A stretch of 64,000 nt of DNA from Cyclina sinensis (Eukaryota; Mollusca; Bivalvia; Venerida; Veneridae). This document shows positions 22,470 to 34,767 of this stretch, piece after piece. The stretch is taken from NCBI GenBank assembly GCA_012932295.1, contig JAAONU010000008.1, positions 34,462,949 to 34,526,948 of the forward strand. The letters run 5' to 3'. The notes under the pieces are model-generated. The model searched no databases, had not been told where the DNA came from, and worked only from the letters and a program-made list of their open reading frames with translations. How positions within the stretch are numbered: the stretch's first letter is position 1; each line of letters opens with the position of its first letter. The translations under genes were made by a program, and so were the position numbers.

Positions 22470-22795
22470 CATAATTTGAACAACTTTGGTAGACGACTTT
22501 TAGATGATATACCATGCACAATATCTAAGCTCTACGTCTTGTGGTTTTAGACGAGAAGATTTTTTTTGGATGCCATAGCAACCAGAGTTCTGCATGGAAC
22601 TGAATTCTTTGAACAACTTTGGTAGAGCTTCATGCAAGGAACATCCTGTCAAGTTTTATTAACTTTGGCTAAGTGGTTTAAGAGGAGATGTGGTTTTAAT
22701 CATAATGCTGACGCACAAACGCACCACGACGGACGACGGACATCATGCGATCACAATAGCTTACATTAGCACATTGTGCTCAGATGAGCTAAAAA
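22470..22795. repeat. bivalve-type dispersed repeat ending in gctcagatgagctaaaaa
   Basis: Two imperfect units share 'ttgaacaactttggtaga' and 'caagctct...gtggtttt', followed by cgcaccacgacggacgacgg and a closing cacattgtgctcagatgagctaaaaac. The closing phrase is shared with the block at 8,285-8,512. The neighbouring 128-codon frame (22,093-22,479) has no recognisable domain. Confidence 0.6.
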
Positions 22796-25140
22796 CTTGG
22801 TAGAGGTCAGATGATTAAGTTTTATATCTCAGCATCTTCATAAACATGTTAAACTTGAAGATGTATGCAGATAAATTAAGTCATTAAGGCACTCTGCTAG
22901 AAAAGACGCGTTTTAAAGTAAGAAATTACAACCAGTAATTTTGTATCGCTTCTACTTCCCGGATTACTGCAATCTGAGCAAAGGATTTTTTGACAGGTTT
23001 ATTTCTTGATTTGTAGTGAAAGCATAATCAAAGCTAGATAATTTGAGACATCTGTATTGATCTAAGCTATTTTTGATGTTGTCATATCCATATTCTGAAG
23101 CGAAGGCGTCTTTTGCACATTGCAAGGGATCTAATTGACCCCTTCATTATTGGTGAAAGTAAAATTTAGCTTAAACCACGTATTAACACATATTTACTAG
23201 CATCATACCAGTTCTTCACACAATCAGTAAACCAGTCATTTTACAAATTGATTTTGTCTGAGCTGGCTTAACAATGGACGAAACAAACCCAAATTGTTGT
23301 GAAAATTTCATTTTACTGACTTACTTCCCTTTTTTGTCTGATAAACGATTGTCTTTATTACAAGAAATAGTTTTAACACATGCATCATTTTTAGCCTTGT
23401 TCTGCCATATTATTTCACCCTAAGCAATGGTATTCAAATTTTTAACATTCGTTGTAGTAAAAACAAGATATTTATTGAAATATTTCGATGTCTTTTTATA
23501 CTTCTTTTCACGGAACATATGTATGGGCTGGTGCACAATATAAAGCAAGGAAGCTAGCATCATGACAGAATATAATGTTGAAATTTCGAGTGTTCTCAAG
23601 CTTATTTTCAATTTCAAACTATCTACAACCTTAGGCAAGCAATGAAAAGATACCTTTCAACCTGAACAACCAGACTTTTTTCGTATTACTGAATATAGGT
23701 GATAGTGGGGATGGATATTACAAACAGAAGTATTGCACCTTTATAAAATGAATTTTCAGAAAAAAGAGATTATGGTGAATATGGCTGTATCTGTATCATT
23801 TGCTGTCAATGCAACTTCTTCAAATATAAACAATCAATGAATCATTAAATGTCATATCTTTGAAATAATCAAATCACATATCTTGGTAAGGCTCGAACAA
23901 TTTCCATAAAACGAAAAACAGAGGGAAATACGCTTATTTTATGTTAAGTGTATGTATACAATATATTTCCACTTTTAGAATTATGAACACTGATCTTTAA
24001 CAGAGGCAAACATATATTTTTATAACGGTACAGCAGAACGCATTAAAATTGCCAAATTCATTGAAGGACAGTATAGCATTCTTTTGAAAAGACAACAGCT
24101 AGATAAATAATTTAGATAAATAAAGGAACAGCGTGTGTTCTACGGGAAAAACGTGCTTTTATTCGTTTAATAAATTGATTAAATTATGTACTTAATAAGA
24201 TTTCTTCTAAGGTTTTCGCTTCAGTACATGTTCCATTTTTTTTGTGTTGTCTCAATGTTTCAGACTTTTAACAACCAAAGTTTATCTCCCTGTCAAACTG
24301 TTTTAGTTGTCTAACTGAAATTTTAATGATTCATTGAGACACGGTTTAGCATAAGCACAATATGACAGCAAAGTATTAGTCTGACGTTAGAACGGAAAAA
24401 ATGAAAAAGACAATTCAACAGAAGCACGTGTTTCATCGAATACTTCTCGCAATGAATAGCTATACAATACATTCATAAGATTATACTAACTGACAGACGG
24501 ACAGGCAAGATTCATAAGCCGTTTTACTTCTTTACTGTCGAAATAAGTGAGCAGGTTACTAGAGGCATGAAGGATTTGATTTAAATGCTTTACCTTTCCT
24601 TCTCAAAGAGTGATAGATTACCAAAGGAAGAAATATTTGATGTGTACTTGTCTGAGGTCTGTGCAGGCCAGTTAAGAGTTGTGATTTTGTAACCAGATTT
24701 TCATATTGCTTCGTGGTTTTTGATAAAAACTACATTGAACTATTGACAATGATCACTTTATTTTTCTTTCAGGTGAAACCGCTAAGCATGTTAAAATCAA
24801 TCAAGCAGACTGTATTACGTCAGTCTGCACTTGCAAGATCTACATCCAACTATTTGTTGTTGTTTTACATTTAAATCTAAGCTACATGTATTTCTCAATT
24901 AAATCTTTGCAACACTCTAACGCTAACAAGACGGACCCTTTGGTTATCATACGTTGTTATGAAAATATTGCGTCTGTCACCAGTGTAAGTTTATATATAT
25001 ATATATTCAGTTTAGTTGAAACCTATTTCATATTGCAGCAATTATGAAACAATGTTTCATGGAAATGTTATAAATCCCGCTCGACGACTTTCCGTCCTGC
25101 GTTCAAAGCGGTACAATAACCGAATGGCAGAATGTCACTG
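22796..25140. other. no recognised feature
   Basis: AT-rich, apparently unique DNA with only short open frames. A polypyrimidine tract and AG at about 24,770 precede a 28-codon frame rich in Lys/Arg/Ser that resembles a targeting sequence, but no donor or partner exon is visible. Confidence 0.35.
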
Positions 25141-25215
25141 CAGACTCTTACCCCTGCTGGTCACCTTTGGATTGGAAGCCCGGCGCTCTAACCCTCGACC
25201 ACTGCTGCTCAACGT
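25140..25215 (-). repeat. tRNA-like SINE head relic
   Basis: Read on the minus strand, cagcagtggtcgagggttag is followed by agcgccgggcttccaatcc, resembling a D-arm and an anticodon arm. The 3' half is not tRNA-like. It explains the locally GC-rich 80-codon open frame, which I do not regard as a gene. Confidence 0.4.
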
Positions 25216-25780
25216 GAGTAAGTTTAGCTCAAAGGATTACTTCCTCAAAGCACAATGATTTAAAGTCATCGCTCGTGCTTTTGTGACACATTTTTGAGAT
25301 GATTAGTAGATAGGCCTCATCACAGGCAAGAACAGCTCACGAATTATTGATTATATTAGTTTTTTTTTGTCATTGTCACGTGATGAAAACATGTTTAGTC
25401 ATCAAAGTCCCGTTTTCATGCAGATGCGTACTAGTAGTTGTAATATCATGACTGACCGGACATTTGTCCACTGTTAAAATATATCTGGACCCTTATATCT
25501 TATTTTTCGACTTGACTTGCATGTTTGCTTGGAATCTATTTCGTTTTCTTCAATTGAGTTGTATTTCTTCTAGGGGAAAACGCCTAAGGTGTCTATTTTT
25601 CTTTCGTCAATAATTTTTGTAGGCAAAAATCAAATTGAATAATTTTGAAAACTTTTCAAGGGAGAGAAGCGCTACATGCTTATCATCTTCACGGCCAACC
25701 TTTTAGTTTTCTCCCTTACAAGGCTCAGAGTTCTGAAATTTAACAAAAAGCCTTGTTTTATGTAGCACTGTATATACTAA
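25216..25780. other. no recognised feature
   Basis: AT-rich sequence without repeats or coding signals that I can identify. Confidence 0.3.
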
Positions 25781-28243
25781 GCTTGATCAAACTGTGTCCC
25801 TGGGGTCAAAACTGGCCCCACCTCAGGGTTCACATGTATACAATATAAAAAAATCTTAAATTCAGAACCTGTGAATTTTCTTCTGATGTTTGCTCAACAG
25901 CAAACCCACAGTCAATGTACCAAGGTGAGTGACCCAGGGCCATCATGGCCCTCTTGTTTTTAGCTTACCTGTCACATAGTGACACAGTGAGCTTTTGTGA
26001 TGGCCTTTTATCCGTCGTCTGTCCGTCCGTCGTCCGTCCGTCCACAAAAAGTTTGTTAACACTCTTGTGGTCAAATTTTCGCCTCACTTGTCATGAAACT
26101 TACTTAGTCAGCATGTTTGTCCCAACAGTTACTCGGACAAGTTCGGACATGGGTTAACTTGGATGAAAACTAGGACACAAGGCCCAAAAAAGAGAAAAAT
26201 CTTCTTAACACTCTAGAGCCTACATTTTCAGTCCAAATATCCTAGAAATTTGTCCGAAAGGTTGCTTCAATGATTTCTAGCACAAGTTCGGATATGGGTC
26301 ATCTGGGATCAAAAACTAGGTCACTGAGCCAAAATATGGAAAAACCTTGTTAACATTGTAGAGGTTTCTTTTTCAGTCCAAAGTACCTGCAAATTTGTCA
26401 GAATGGTTGCCTCTATGATGTCTAGCTCAAGTTTGAAAATGGGTCATCGAGGTTAAAAAAGTAGGTCACAACGCCCAAATGTGGAAAAACCTTGTTAACA
26501 CTCTAGTGGCTAGTTTCTCAATCCAAATATCCTGGAAATTTGTCAGAAAGGTTGTTTCATTAATTTTTAGCTCAAATTTTAATATTGGTCATCTAGGTTC
26601 AAAAACTAGGTCACAAAGCCCAAAATTAGAAAAGACCTTGTTAACAATCTAGAGGCTACATTTTCAGTCCAAATATCCTGGAAATTTTTCAGAAAAGTTG
26701 TTTCAATAGTTTTTAGCTTAAGTTCGAATGTGGGTCATCTTGGGCCAAAAAGTAGGTAACAGATCCCAAAAATAGAAAAACCTTAACACTTTAACAACTA
26801 CCTTTTCAGTTCAAATTTCCTGGGAATTCGTCAGAAAGGTTGCTTTCATAATTTTTAGCTCAAGTTCGAATATGGGTCATCATGGATCAAAAACTAGGTC
26901 ACAAAGCCCAAAAATAGAAAAACTTTGTTAACGCTGTAGAGGCTACTTTTTCAGTCCAAATATCCTGGAAATTTGTCAGAAAGGTTGTTTCCATGACATA
27001 TAGCAGGAGTTTGAAAATGGGTCATCGTGGGTCAAAAACTAGGTCACAGAGCCCAAATATGGAAAAACCTTGTTAACACGCCAAAGGTTACATTTACACT
27101 CCAAATATCCTGAAAATTTGTCAGAAAGGTTGTTTTAATGATTTCTGGCTAATGTTTGATATGGGTCATCTGGGTTCAAGAACTAGGTCACAGAACCGAA
27201 ATATGAATAAACCTGGTAAACACTCTACAGGTAACATTTCCAGCTCCAGTAACCTGGAAATTTGTTAGATAAATTGTTTTGATGGTTTCTTGCTAAAATT
27301 TGCATATGGGTCATCTGGGGTTAAAACTAGGTCACAGGGTCCAAATATGGAAAAACCTTGTTAACACTCCAGAGGTAACAGTTTCAGTCCAAATATCCTG
27401 GAAATTTGTCAGAGAGGTTGTTTTAATAACTTCTAGCTCAAGTTTTTATATGGGTCATTTTGGGTCAAAAACTAGGTCACAGAGCCAAAATATGGAAAAT
27501 CTTTAAAAACACTCTAGAGGCAACATTTTCAGGCCAAATATCCTGGAAATTTGCCAGAAAAGTTGTTTCGATAATTTCTAGCTTAACGTCAAATATGGGT
27601 CATCTTGGTTCAAGAACTAGGTCAAAGCAAAAATTTGGAAAAACCTTGTTAACACGCCAGAGGTAACATTTTCAGTCAAAATAACCTGGAAATTTGCCAG
27701 AAAGGTTGTTTTGGTTGTTTCTAGCTCAAGTTCGAATGTAGGTCATATTGAGCCAAAAAGTAGGTAATAAATCCCAAAAATAGAAAAACATTGTTAACAC
27801 TTTAGAAACTACCTTTTCATTTCAAATTTCCTGGAAATTTGTCAGACAGGTTGGTTTCATTATTTCTAGCTCAAAGTAGAATATGGGTCATCTTGGATAA
27901 AAAACTAGGTCAGAAAGCCCAATTATAAAAAAACCATGTTAACACTCTAGAGGTTACATTTTCATTCCAAATATACTAGAAATCTGTCAGAGGGTTTTCT
28001 TCGATGATTTATAGCTCAAGTTCAAATATGGGTTATCTGGGGTCAAACATTAGGTCATAGAGCCCAGATATGGGAAAACTTTGTTGTGCAAATAACCTGG
28101 AAATTTGTCAGAAAACTTGTTTCGGTAATTTTAGGTCAAGTGTGAATATGGATCATCTGGGGTCAATTAATCAGGTCCATTACAATTTTGTTTAAAGGAG
28201 TCATACTCGGGTGAACGATCTAGGGCCATCATGGCCCTCTTGT
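25781..28243 (+). mobile_element. repeat element containing about fourteen 145-bp tandem monomers
   Basis: A short lead (25,781-25,960) ends in gggccatcatggccctcttg. The next part starts with hairpin-forming agcttacctgtcac...gtgacacagtgagct (about 25,964-25,995) and cgtccgtcgtccgtccgtcc. About fourteen monomers of roughly 145 bp follow (26,040-28,150), each with 'taggtcacaaagcccaaa', 'accttgttaacactctagag', 'tcctggaaatttgtcagaaa' and 'tatgggtcatc'. The block closes with the same gggccatcatggccctcttg at about 28,222. Tandem monomers inside a hairpin-ended unit resemble non-autonomous Helitron-type elements of bivalves, but no transposase is present. Confidence 0.7.
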
Positions 28244-29150
28244 CTGTATTTTGCAAGGTCATGTTACTCTGGTATCAGAAAAGATGTTTCTTTCACATAG
28301 ATTTGTTCGAACATCTTTATACAATTTAGATGCATTGAGTATCATTAATGGGAAACAAAACTTAATTTTTAATACGTCATTACAAGACAGAGTAATTTGT
28401 GGATATAACAATGTAGTTATAAGTGAATGGTTTGAACTTACTAAAGATTTTTTACATTTTACAAAAATCAAGCCAGGATAAAAGAAAAAGAAAGGCGGAC
28501 TGTCAGTTTGAGGGAAATGCTATTATATAGGTAATGAATCTGCTGAAGTGCCTGATCGGATAATGTAACACTCGATAAATACAGACTAAATCAAATTGAA
28601 GTTAATCACCCATATGCAAAGAAATACAAATATTCGGTCAACTGAATTTACGTAAACTGACAGTAAAGACTCAAAAAAAAAAATGAACAGACAGTGATAG
28701 AACAGCATTTTGAAAAAAAAGTCTTAATTCAGAAAAAATGTGATGAAATTTAAATGTATTTTCATTTATTTTGTAATAAGATAGATAGTTTATTTCAAAA
28801 TTGTTTTTAAATCAATATTTAACATATATATTCATATTATAAATGGACAAAATAATGCATTTTATTTTTAATCAGAAATTGGTTGAACTATTTTTTTCTA
28901 GGTATTTCATTTTAAGACATAAAATAATGATTTTTGTTTTTTTTTAATCAGGACTTTGATTCACATACAAGAATTGAAACTTAAGTATACTTTATAAAAT
29001 GTTTTTATTTCAGTATTTATATCTTTGGCTAATAATATTCCTAAGCTTATGTAATAATTAAAGCTTAAGTATTTTCATTATTTCATTAATATAAACAAAT
29101 GTTTTAAATGTTAACATGCTATCTTTGTTGCTTATAAAATAAATCAAGAC
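28244..29150. other. no recognised feature
   Basis: Very AT-rich. Overlapping open frames on both strands at 28,251-28,481 have no domain and no splice context. Confidence 0.35.
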
Positions 29151-29182
29151 TCTGTATGTCGTGGGGTCAGAAAAATCACATA

Positions 29183-29253
29183 CCCAGGGCGGGACTCGAA
29201 CCCGCGACCCCCGCTTGCAAGTCGGGTGCTCTAACAACTGAGCTTCTTGGGCT
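29183..29253 (-). tRNA. tRNA-like sequence, anticodon TGC (Ala-like), probably a SINE head or pseudogene
   Basis: Read on the minus strand the sequence begins gcccaagaagctcagttgtt, has the anticodon loop CTTGCAA with TGC at 29,219-29,217, and a good T arm (gcggg-ttcgagt-cccgc). The acceptor stem has an A-C mismatch, and the anticodon stem an A-G mismatch. Similar sequences follow at 29,374 and 29,737 with a damaged anticodon arm. All three share flanking gggtcagaaaaatca, so they are repeat copies and not independent tRNA genes. Confidence 0.35.
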
Positions 29254-29263
29254 GGTGATAGTA

Positions 29264-29946
29264 CGTCCTCGAATTCACAGACATAGAGACTTATAATGGG
29301 ATCACATGCGTAGCAGTGTAACAGTCACTGACCACGTTGAGCACCAAGGTCGCGGGGTCAGAAAAATCATTAACCCAGGGCGGGACTCGAACCCGCGACC
29401 CCCCAGCAAGTCAGGTGCTCTACGAACTGAGCCAGCCGGGCTGGTGAAAGTGCGTTAGTAACCATATCACCTATATTGGTCCTATGACAAGTGTTATAGA
29501 TAAAATGAACCAAGATTCAGTGTTGATTATTTCATCTTTTAATACCAATATTTAAATGTACATTTTATTTGCTTCAGTCATCACCTGTATTAGTCCTATG
29601 ACATTCTACCCTGCTCTATAAGAATTCGTCCTCGAATTCACAGACATAGAGACTTATAATGGAATCACATGCGTAGCAGTGTAACAGTCACTGACCACGT
29701 TGAGCACCAAGGTCGCGGGGTCAGAAAAATCATTAACCCAGGGCGGGACTCGAACCCGCGACCCCCCAGCAAGTCAGGTGCTCTACGAACTGAGCCAGCC
29801 GGGCTGGTGAAAGTGCGTTAGTAACCATATCACCTATATTGGTCCTATGACAAGTGTTATAGATAAAATGAACCAAGATTCAGTGTTGATTATTTCATCT
29901 TTTAATACCAATATCTAAATGTACATTTTATTTGCTTCAGTCATCA
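29264..29946. repeat. 363-bp-period tandem duplication carrying tRNA-like copies
   Basis: The block 29,264-29,583 recurs at 29,627-29,946 with only a few differences visible. Each copy holds a minus-strand tRNA-like sequence (29,374-29,442 and 29,737-29,805) with intact box-B region ggttcgagtcc but a shortened anticodon arm. A 43-bp spacer separates the copies. The duplication looks recent. Confidence 0.85.
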
Positions 29947-29984
29947 AAATGGTAAAAATATACATGAGTTATATAGTAAATGTT

Positions 29985-31135
29985 TTAAAAATCTTCTTGT
30001 CAGAAACTGCAAGGCCTGGAGCTTAGATATTTTGTACGAGGCATCATCTAGTGGACCTTTAAAAAGATTGTTCGAATTGTGACCGTGGGGTCAGAACTGA
30101 CCCCGCCCAGGGCTTATTTGATTTACATAGAGTTATATACATGAAGGGAAAACTTTAAAAATCTTCTTGTAAGAAACTACAAGGCGTGGAGCTTAGATAT
30201 TTGGTATGAGACATCATCTAGTGGACCTCTACGAAGATTGTTCAAATTATGACCCTGGGGTCAGAACTGGCCCCGCCCTGGGGGTCACTTGATTTACATA
30301 GAGTTATATAGGGAAAACTTTAAAAATCTTCTTGTCTGAAACCACAAGGCCTGGAGCTGAGAAATATGGTATGAGGCATCATCTAGTGGACCTCTACAAA
30401 GATTGTTCAAATTGTGACCCTGGGGTCAGAACTGGCCCCGCCCTGGGGGTCACTTGATTTACATAGAGTTATATAGGAAAAACTTTAAAGATCTTCTTGT
30501 CAGAAACCGCAAGACATGGAGCTTAGATATTTGGTGTGTAGCATTGTCTAGTGGACCTTTACAAAGATTGTTCAAATTATGACCCTGGGATCAGAACTGG
30601 CCCCGCGCTGGGGGTCACTTGATTTTCATAGAGTTATATAGGGAAAACTTTAAAAAGCTTCTTGTGACTGTCTGAAACCGCAAGGCATGGAGCTTAGATA
30701 TTTGGTGTGTTGCATTGTCTAGTAGACCTCTACCAAGATTGTTCAAATAATGACCCTGGGGTCAGAACGGGCCCTGCCCTGGGGGTCACTTGATTTACAT
30801 AGAGTTATATAGGGAAAACTTTAAAAATCTTCTTGACTGAAACCACAAGGCCTGGAGCTTAGATATTTGGTATGAGGCATTATTTAGTGGACCTTTACAA
30901 AGATTGTTCAAATTATGACCCTGGCATCAGAACTGGCCGCGCCCTGGGGGTCACTTGATTTACATAGAGTTTTTTAGGGAAAACTTTAAAAATCTTCTTG
31001 TCAGAAACCGCAAGGCCTGAAGCTTAGATATTTTTTGTGTAGCATTGTCTAGTAGACCTCTACCAAGATTGTTCAAATCATGGCCCCTGGGTTAAATTGG
31101 CTCCGCCCAAGGGGTCACATGTTTCCCTAACAAAA
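29985..31135. repeat. about seven tandem monomers of roughly 165 bp
   Basis: Each monomer contains aaaaatcttcttgtcagaaa, 'ggagcttagatattt', 'tctagtggacct', 'aagattgttcaaat', 'ggggtcagaactggccc' and 'gatttacatagagtta'. Anchors fall at about 29,995, 30,160, 30,325, 30,490, 30,658, 30,828 and 30,996. It is noncoding. Confidence 0.85.
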
Positions 31136-31580
31136 TATTTATTTCAAACAAATATTTTGAGAAAAAAAATAATGAAACATACATGTACTTTATATTGTAA
31201 AAGTGGTCTTAATGTCCTAAAATCTAAAATAAGGGGTCTAAGTTTCTCAAAAATAGAGGTCTAACTGTCTTCAGGCAAGGGGTCTAAGTGTTACCTTCAG
31301 TTTCAAATTAAAATTGGTCTAGTTGACAAGGGGTCTAAACAACTGACATTCCCATATGGTAAGTTTTATAGTGAAAATAAGCCTTGCCCTTAGTCTGTAG
31401 GCCATGTTTTTAAGGGATTTAAATGGCTAGAAGGAATCTGAAAAAATCCACATAAGGATTATTTCTGTAAAAGTATTTTGAAATTGTGACATTGGTTTGG
31501 TTCCCGAGGAGAAGATTTTAAAAGTTTTCCATATAGTCATATAGTGAAAACAGGTCCCGTCCTATGTAGGCCAATTGTTT
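31136..31580. repeat. repeat-derived sequence leading into the segmental duplication
   Basis: Contains diverged units of the family that continues into 31,581-31,930 ('gtaggccaatgtttt', 'agggatttaaatggctag...aaggaatctg', 'tcctgtaggcc'). No coding signal. Confidence 0.45.
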
Positions 31581-32979
31581 TAAGGGACCTAGCTTGAAGG
31601 AATTTGATGAAGGGCAACCAAAGGAACAATTCTGTAAAATTATTTTGAAATGGGGCTCTTGCTTTTGAGAAGCTTTTCAAAGTTTTTGATACAGACATTT
31701 AGAGAAAACAAGCCCTGTCCTTTGTAGGCTATGTTTTTCTAAGGCACCCAAAAGACTTGAAGGAATTTGATAAAAGGCCACAGATGGAACATTTTTGTGA
31801 AATAATTTAGAAGTCCAGCTCGTGGTTTCTGAGGAGGTTTTTCAAAGTTTTTCCTTACAGTTGCCATGGGAACAAGAGTTCGGAATGGAGCCATTTCTTT
31901 TATTTTAAGGAATTTGAAAAGGACCAACTGAGAAAATTTCTGTTAAGGTTGAGTAAAGTTAGCCCTGTTTAGGAGCAGATGAAAAATCTTTAAAGCTCAA
32001 CGACAGCTGACAATCTCATATCCTAACAGCCCACTCTTGAGCACTTCATGCACAGGTTAAAACTCGTATAAGGTAAATTTTATGGCATATCCTGTTTAGA
32101 ACACATAAAATGAAATCTCAAATATTTTAATTCACTAACCTAGAATATTTCAAGCTCCATTCTTAGGAAACAGCACCAAGTCCAACATAAATGTTTAATC
32201 ACCATTATCCTACTTTCTTATTGTCAATTTCACAACTCTTCAATCTGTCCAAATTTTATACAATGTCCAAAACTAGTTTGTGATTTATCACCTTTGCCCC
32301 AGATAATTTATTAATGCATTAGCATTGAAAGCAGTCCCTGTCTCTCACCCTCATTAATTGAGCAAGCAGACTTGCACTAGACATAGAGGAAGGCAGACAG
32401 GGGTTGCTTTTAAACACAACTAAGACAATACATACCAGAAGGTAGAAGAGAGCTGCCTGACAAGATCAACATATATAGGGATTGACAGGAGACTTAAATG
32501 CTGAAAGAAGCTGTCTGCTTAACAGTATTAACACTGGAAGGCAGCAGCCTATTTCTACCTACCCCTATGTCATGTGCCCACCCTCTTTCCTGTTTTGGTA
32601 TTAAAACACAGTCAATTCCTGACTTTCTGTATGTTTGGTGTCCATTTGCTTCTCTATGTTGGTGAGAAAAGACTATTCCTTCCCTTTTTACCTTTCCCCA
32701 ACTCTGTTGCCTGTCAACTTCACTGTTCTAGCATTGAAAAGCAGCCCCTTCCTGCCTTACAAACCAAACCAGATAAGCACACAGGCACATAACAAAGAGG
32801 AATGCAGAGAGAATCTGCCTTCCAACTTCATCACAGACAAGTAGACGAACACAACATAGAGGGCAACTCAGACATGCTAAAAGACACCTGACAGAAGAGC
32901 AGTGACTGAGGGATTAAAGTGCAAGACTCCTGGTCCAGATATTACTTGTTTGAAGCCCACCAGGACACAAGAGGACAGA

Positions 32980-33560
32980 ATGAGGCCACTTTCAAATGAA
33001 AACTCAGACAAGCAGACAGACACTAGACAGTGGAGAAGCAGTGATCAAAAGAGACAGATCCAGATTAACAAGCTGAGAGTCATTGGATTGAATCGAAGCA
33101 GATAGAAAGGTAAAAAGGGGCTGCCTCACAATGCTAACTCAGACAAACAGACAGAGGCAGAATGGGGCTGCCTCCCAATGCTAACTCAGACAAGTGAACA
33201 GACACCAGACAGAGAGGTAGAAAAGTGCTTCCTCCCAATGCTTACTCAGACAAGTGGACATACGGTGAGGCAGAAAGGGGCTGCCTCCCAATACTAACTC
33301 AGACAAGTGGACAGACGGTGAGGCAGAAAGGGGCTGCCTCCCAATGCCAACTCAGACAAGTGACAGACACCAGACAGACAGAGAGGTAGAAAGGGGCTTC
33401 CTCCCAATACTTACTCAGACAAGCAGACAGACACCAGATATAAAGAGGTAGAAAGGGCCTGCCTTATTACGTGAACTCTGCCAAGTGGACAGACACTTGA
33501 CTGACAGAAAACTGCTACCTCCAAATGCCAACTCAGACAAGCGGCCAGAGTGGCAGAAAA
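32980..33560. repeat. short-unit array with 'ggctgcctcccaatgctaac', copy A
   Basis: About nine imperfect units of 55-75 bp, each with 'gcagaaaggggctgcctccc', 'aatgctaactcagacaag' and 'gacagacaccagacag'. Unit number and order differ slightly from the array in copy B at 61,750-62,250, which fits slippage after duplication. Confidence 0.8.
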
Positions 33561-33758
33561 GGGCTGCCTCTTTATGCCTTTATATATCTATCTTTCTTTA
33601 AATCCCTTTGCTGAACCAGGAAGCAGTTATGAGTTAACTAGTCTCCGAAGGTTAACCGATTTTTTTAGTGGGAGCAGAGACACTTTATTGTCCTTATACA
33701 CCGACATTACAAATTTATGCCATTCATAGTCAGACTTTTTTAAATTGGTCACTTTGAC

Positions 33759-34046
33759 ATGGCAAACGCTATGATAAGACGGCATTTGAGTGAAGCAGAG
33801 GGGCCACACACCGTGAGGTTGGTGTGGGGCTTGATGTACACCACACCATCATCACCAGAGCCTTGGCAAGGTACCAGCAGTATTGTACACCCGTCAGAAG
33901 GCAGACAAAGGGTAACGACAGCAGTTCAAGACCGATTCTTGATTATCCAGGCCCGTCGAGGACGGTTTGCAACAGAAACGTATCTTCGTAATGACCTTTT
34001 TAATGTTTTTGGGGTCAATGTTTGTACTCAGACGGTGCGTAGAAGG
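33759..34046 (+). pseudogene. Tc1/mariner transposase DNA-binding domain remnant, copy A
   Basis: Two halves of a paired helix-turn-helix domain sit in different frames. The first (about 33,800-33,900) reads HREVGVGLDVHHT-like. The second reads RVTTAVQDRFLIIQARRGRF, then ETYLRNDLF and STQTVRRR-like (TQTVRRR), the hallmark of Tc1 transposases. A frameshift separates them, and the DDE catalytic domain is missing. The 3' flank becomes a short repeat (gctgaatgtcnattgca). The same remnant occurs in copy B. Confidence 0.8.
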
Positions 34047-34089
34047 TCCCTTCTTTTGCATAGCTCTTCATTCAGGAATATAGTTTTTT

Positions 34090-34245
34090 AAATGTAGAGC
34101 TGAATGTCAATTGCAAAGCTCTTTTTTCGCTGAATGCAGAGTTGAATGTCAATTGCATAGCTGTGTTTTTGCATATCTGCTAATGCATAGCCGAATGTTG
34201 ATTGCACAGCTGTACACTGAATGTCGAACGTCGATTGCCGATCTC
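34090..34245. repeat. short direct repeats 'gctgaatgtcaattgca', copy A
   Basis: Four to five imperfect units of about 35-40 bp with 'agctgaatgtcaattgcaaa' and variants, directly after the Tc1 remnant. The copy B equivalent is at 62,830-62,985. Confidence 0.65.
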
Positions 34246-34767
34246 GTAGCTAACTTCACCATAATTACCCGAGCTCATGATGAAACATTTAACACAAGCC
34301 CCGCCTCCCAAATAGAAAGGAATTCATAGAATCCGCTTGATAAAGTGTCTTGAGCTAGTTAAAAATTTTAGGATAACACTTTTATAAAAACAACTTTAAA
34401 GAATATTCACGTTTCTATTGAATTAAAATGTTACTTATTCGGAGGTGTTTGCAATAGCTGTCTAATATTTGAGGCTTGGGGCTATAGTGTTTGAGTAATG
34501 TTTTGTTTCCTAATAAGGACTGATTCCGGTTGAAAAATAGAAAACCCCCCATTTCGTATATTGTAATTCATAAAACTGTTTAATTTCTATATTTTTAAAT
34601 TTTTTACGTCGTTCGCATACATTCACCACTCATAAGTTTACATGTTCCACTTCTCTTCGTTGGAAAAGGAAATTAAAACAATTGGCTAGTTATTGTTCTT
34701 TAATTGATGACATATTCATTCAAAGTTTTTAACTGTCCCCCGTAAGTGGCATCAAATTGTTATAACA

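Noticed and set aside
22093..22479. 128-codon plus-strand frame
   Set aside because: No domain, no splice context, and it runs into a dispersed repeat.
24757..24870. Possible exon with a mitochondrial-targeting-like N-terminus (MLKSIKQTVLRQSALARSTS)
   Set aside because: A good acceptor precedes it, but the frame stops after 28 codons and no donor or partner exon was found.
25016..25258. 80-codon frame ending near a strong donor (caac|gtgagt)
   Set aside because: The GC-rich part looks like a reversed tRNA-derived SINE head, which explains both the frame and its composition.
29985..31135. A CRISPR-like or regulatory array
   Set aside because: Units of about 165 bp are diverged throughout with no repeat/spacer alternation, and the genome is eukaryotic; this is satellite-type DNA.
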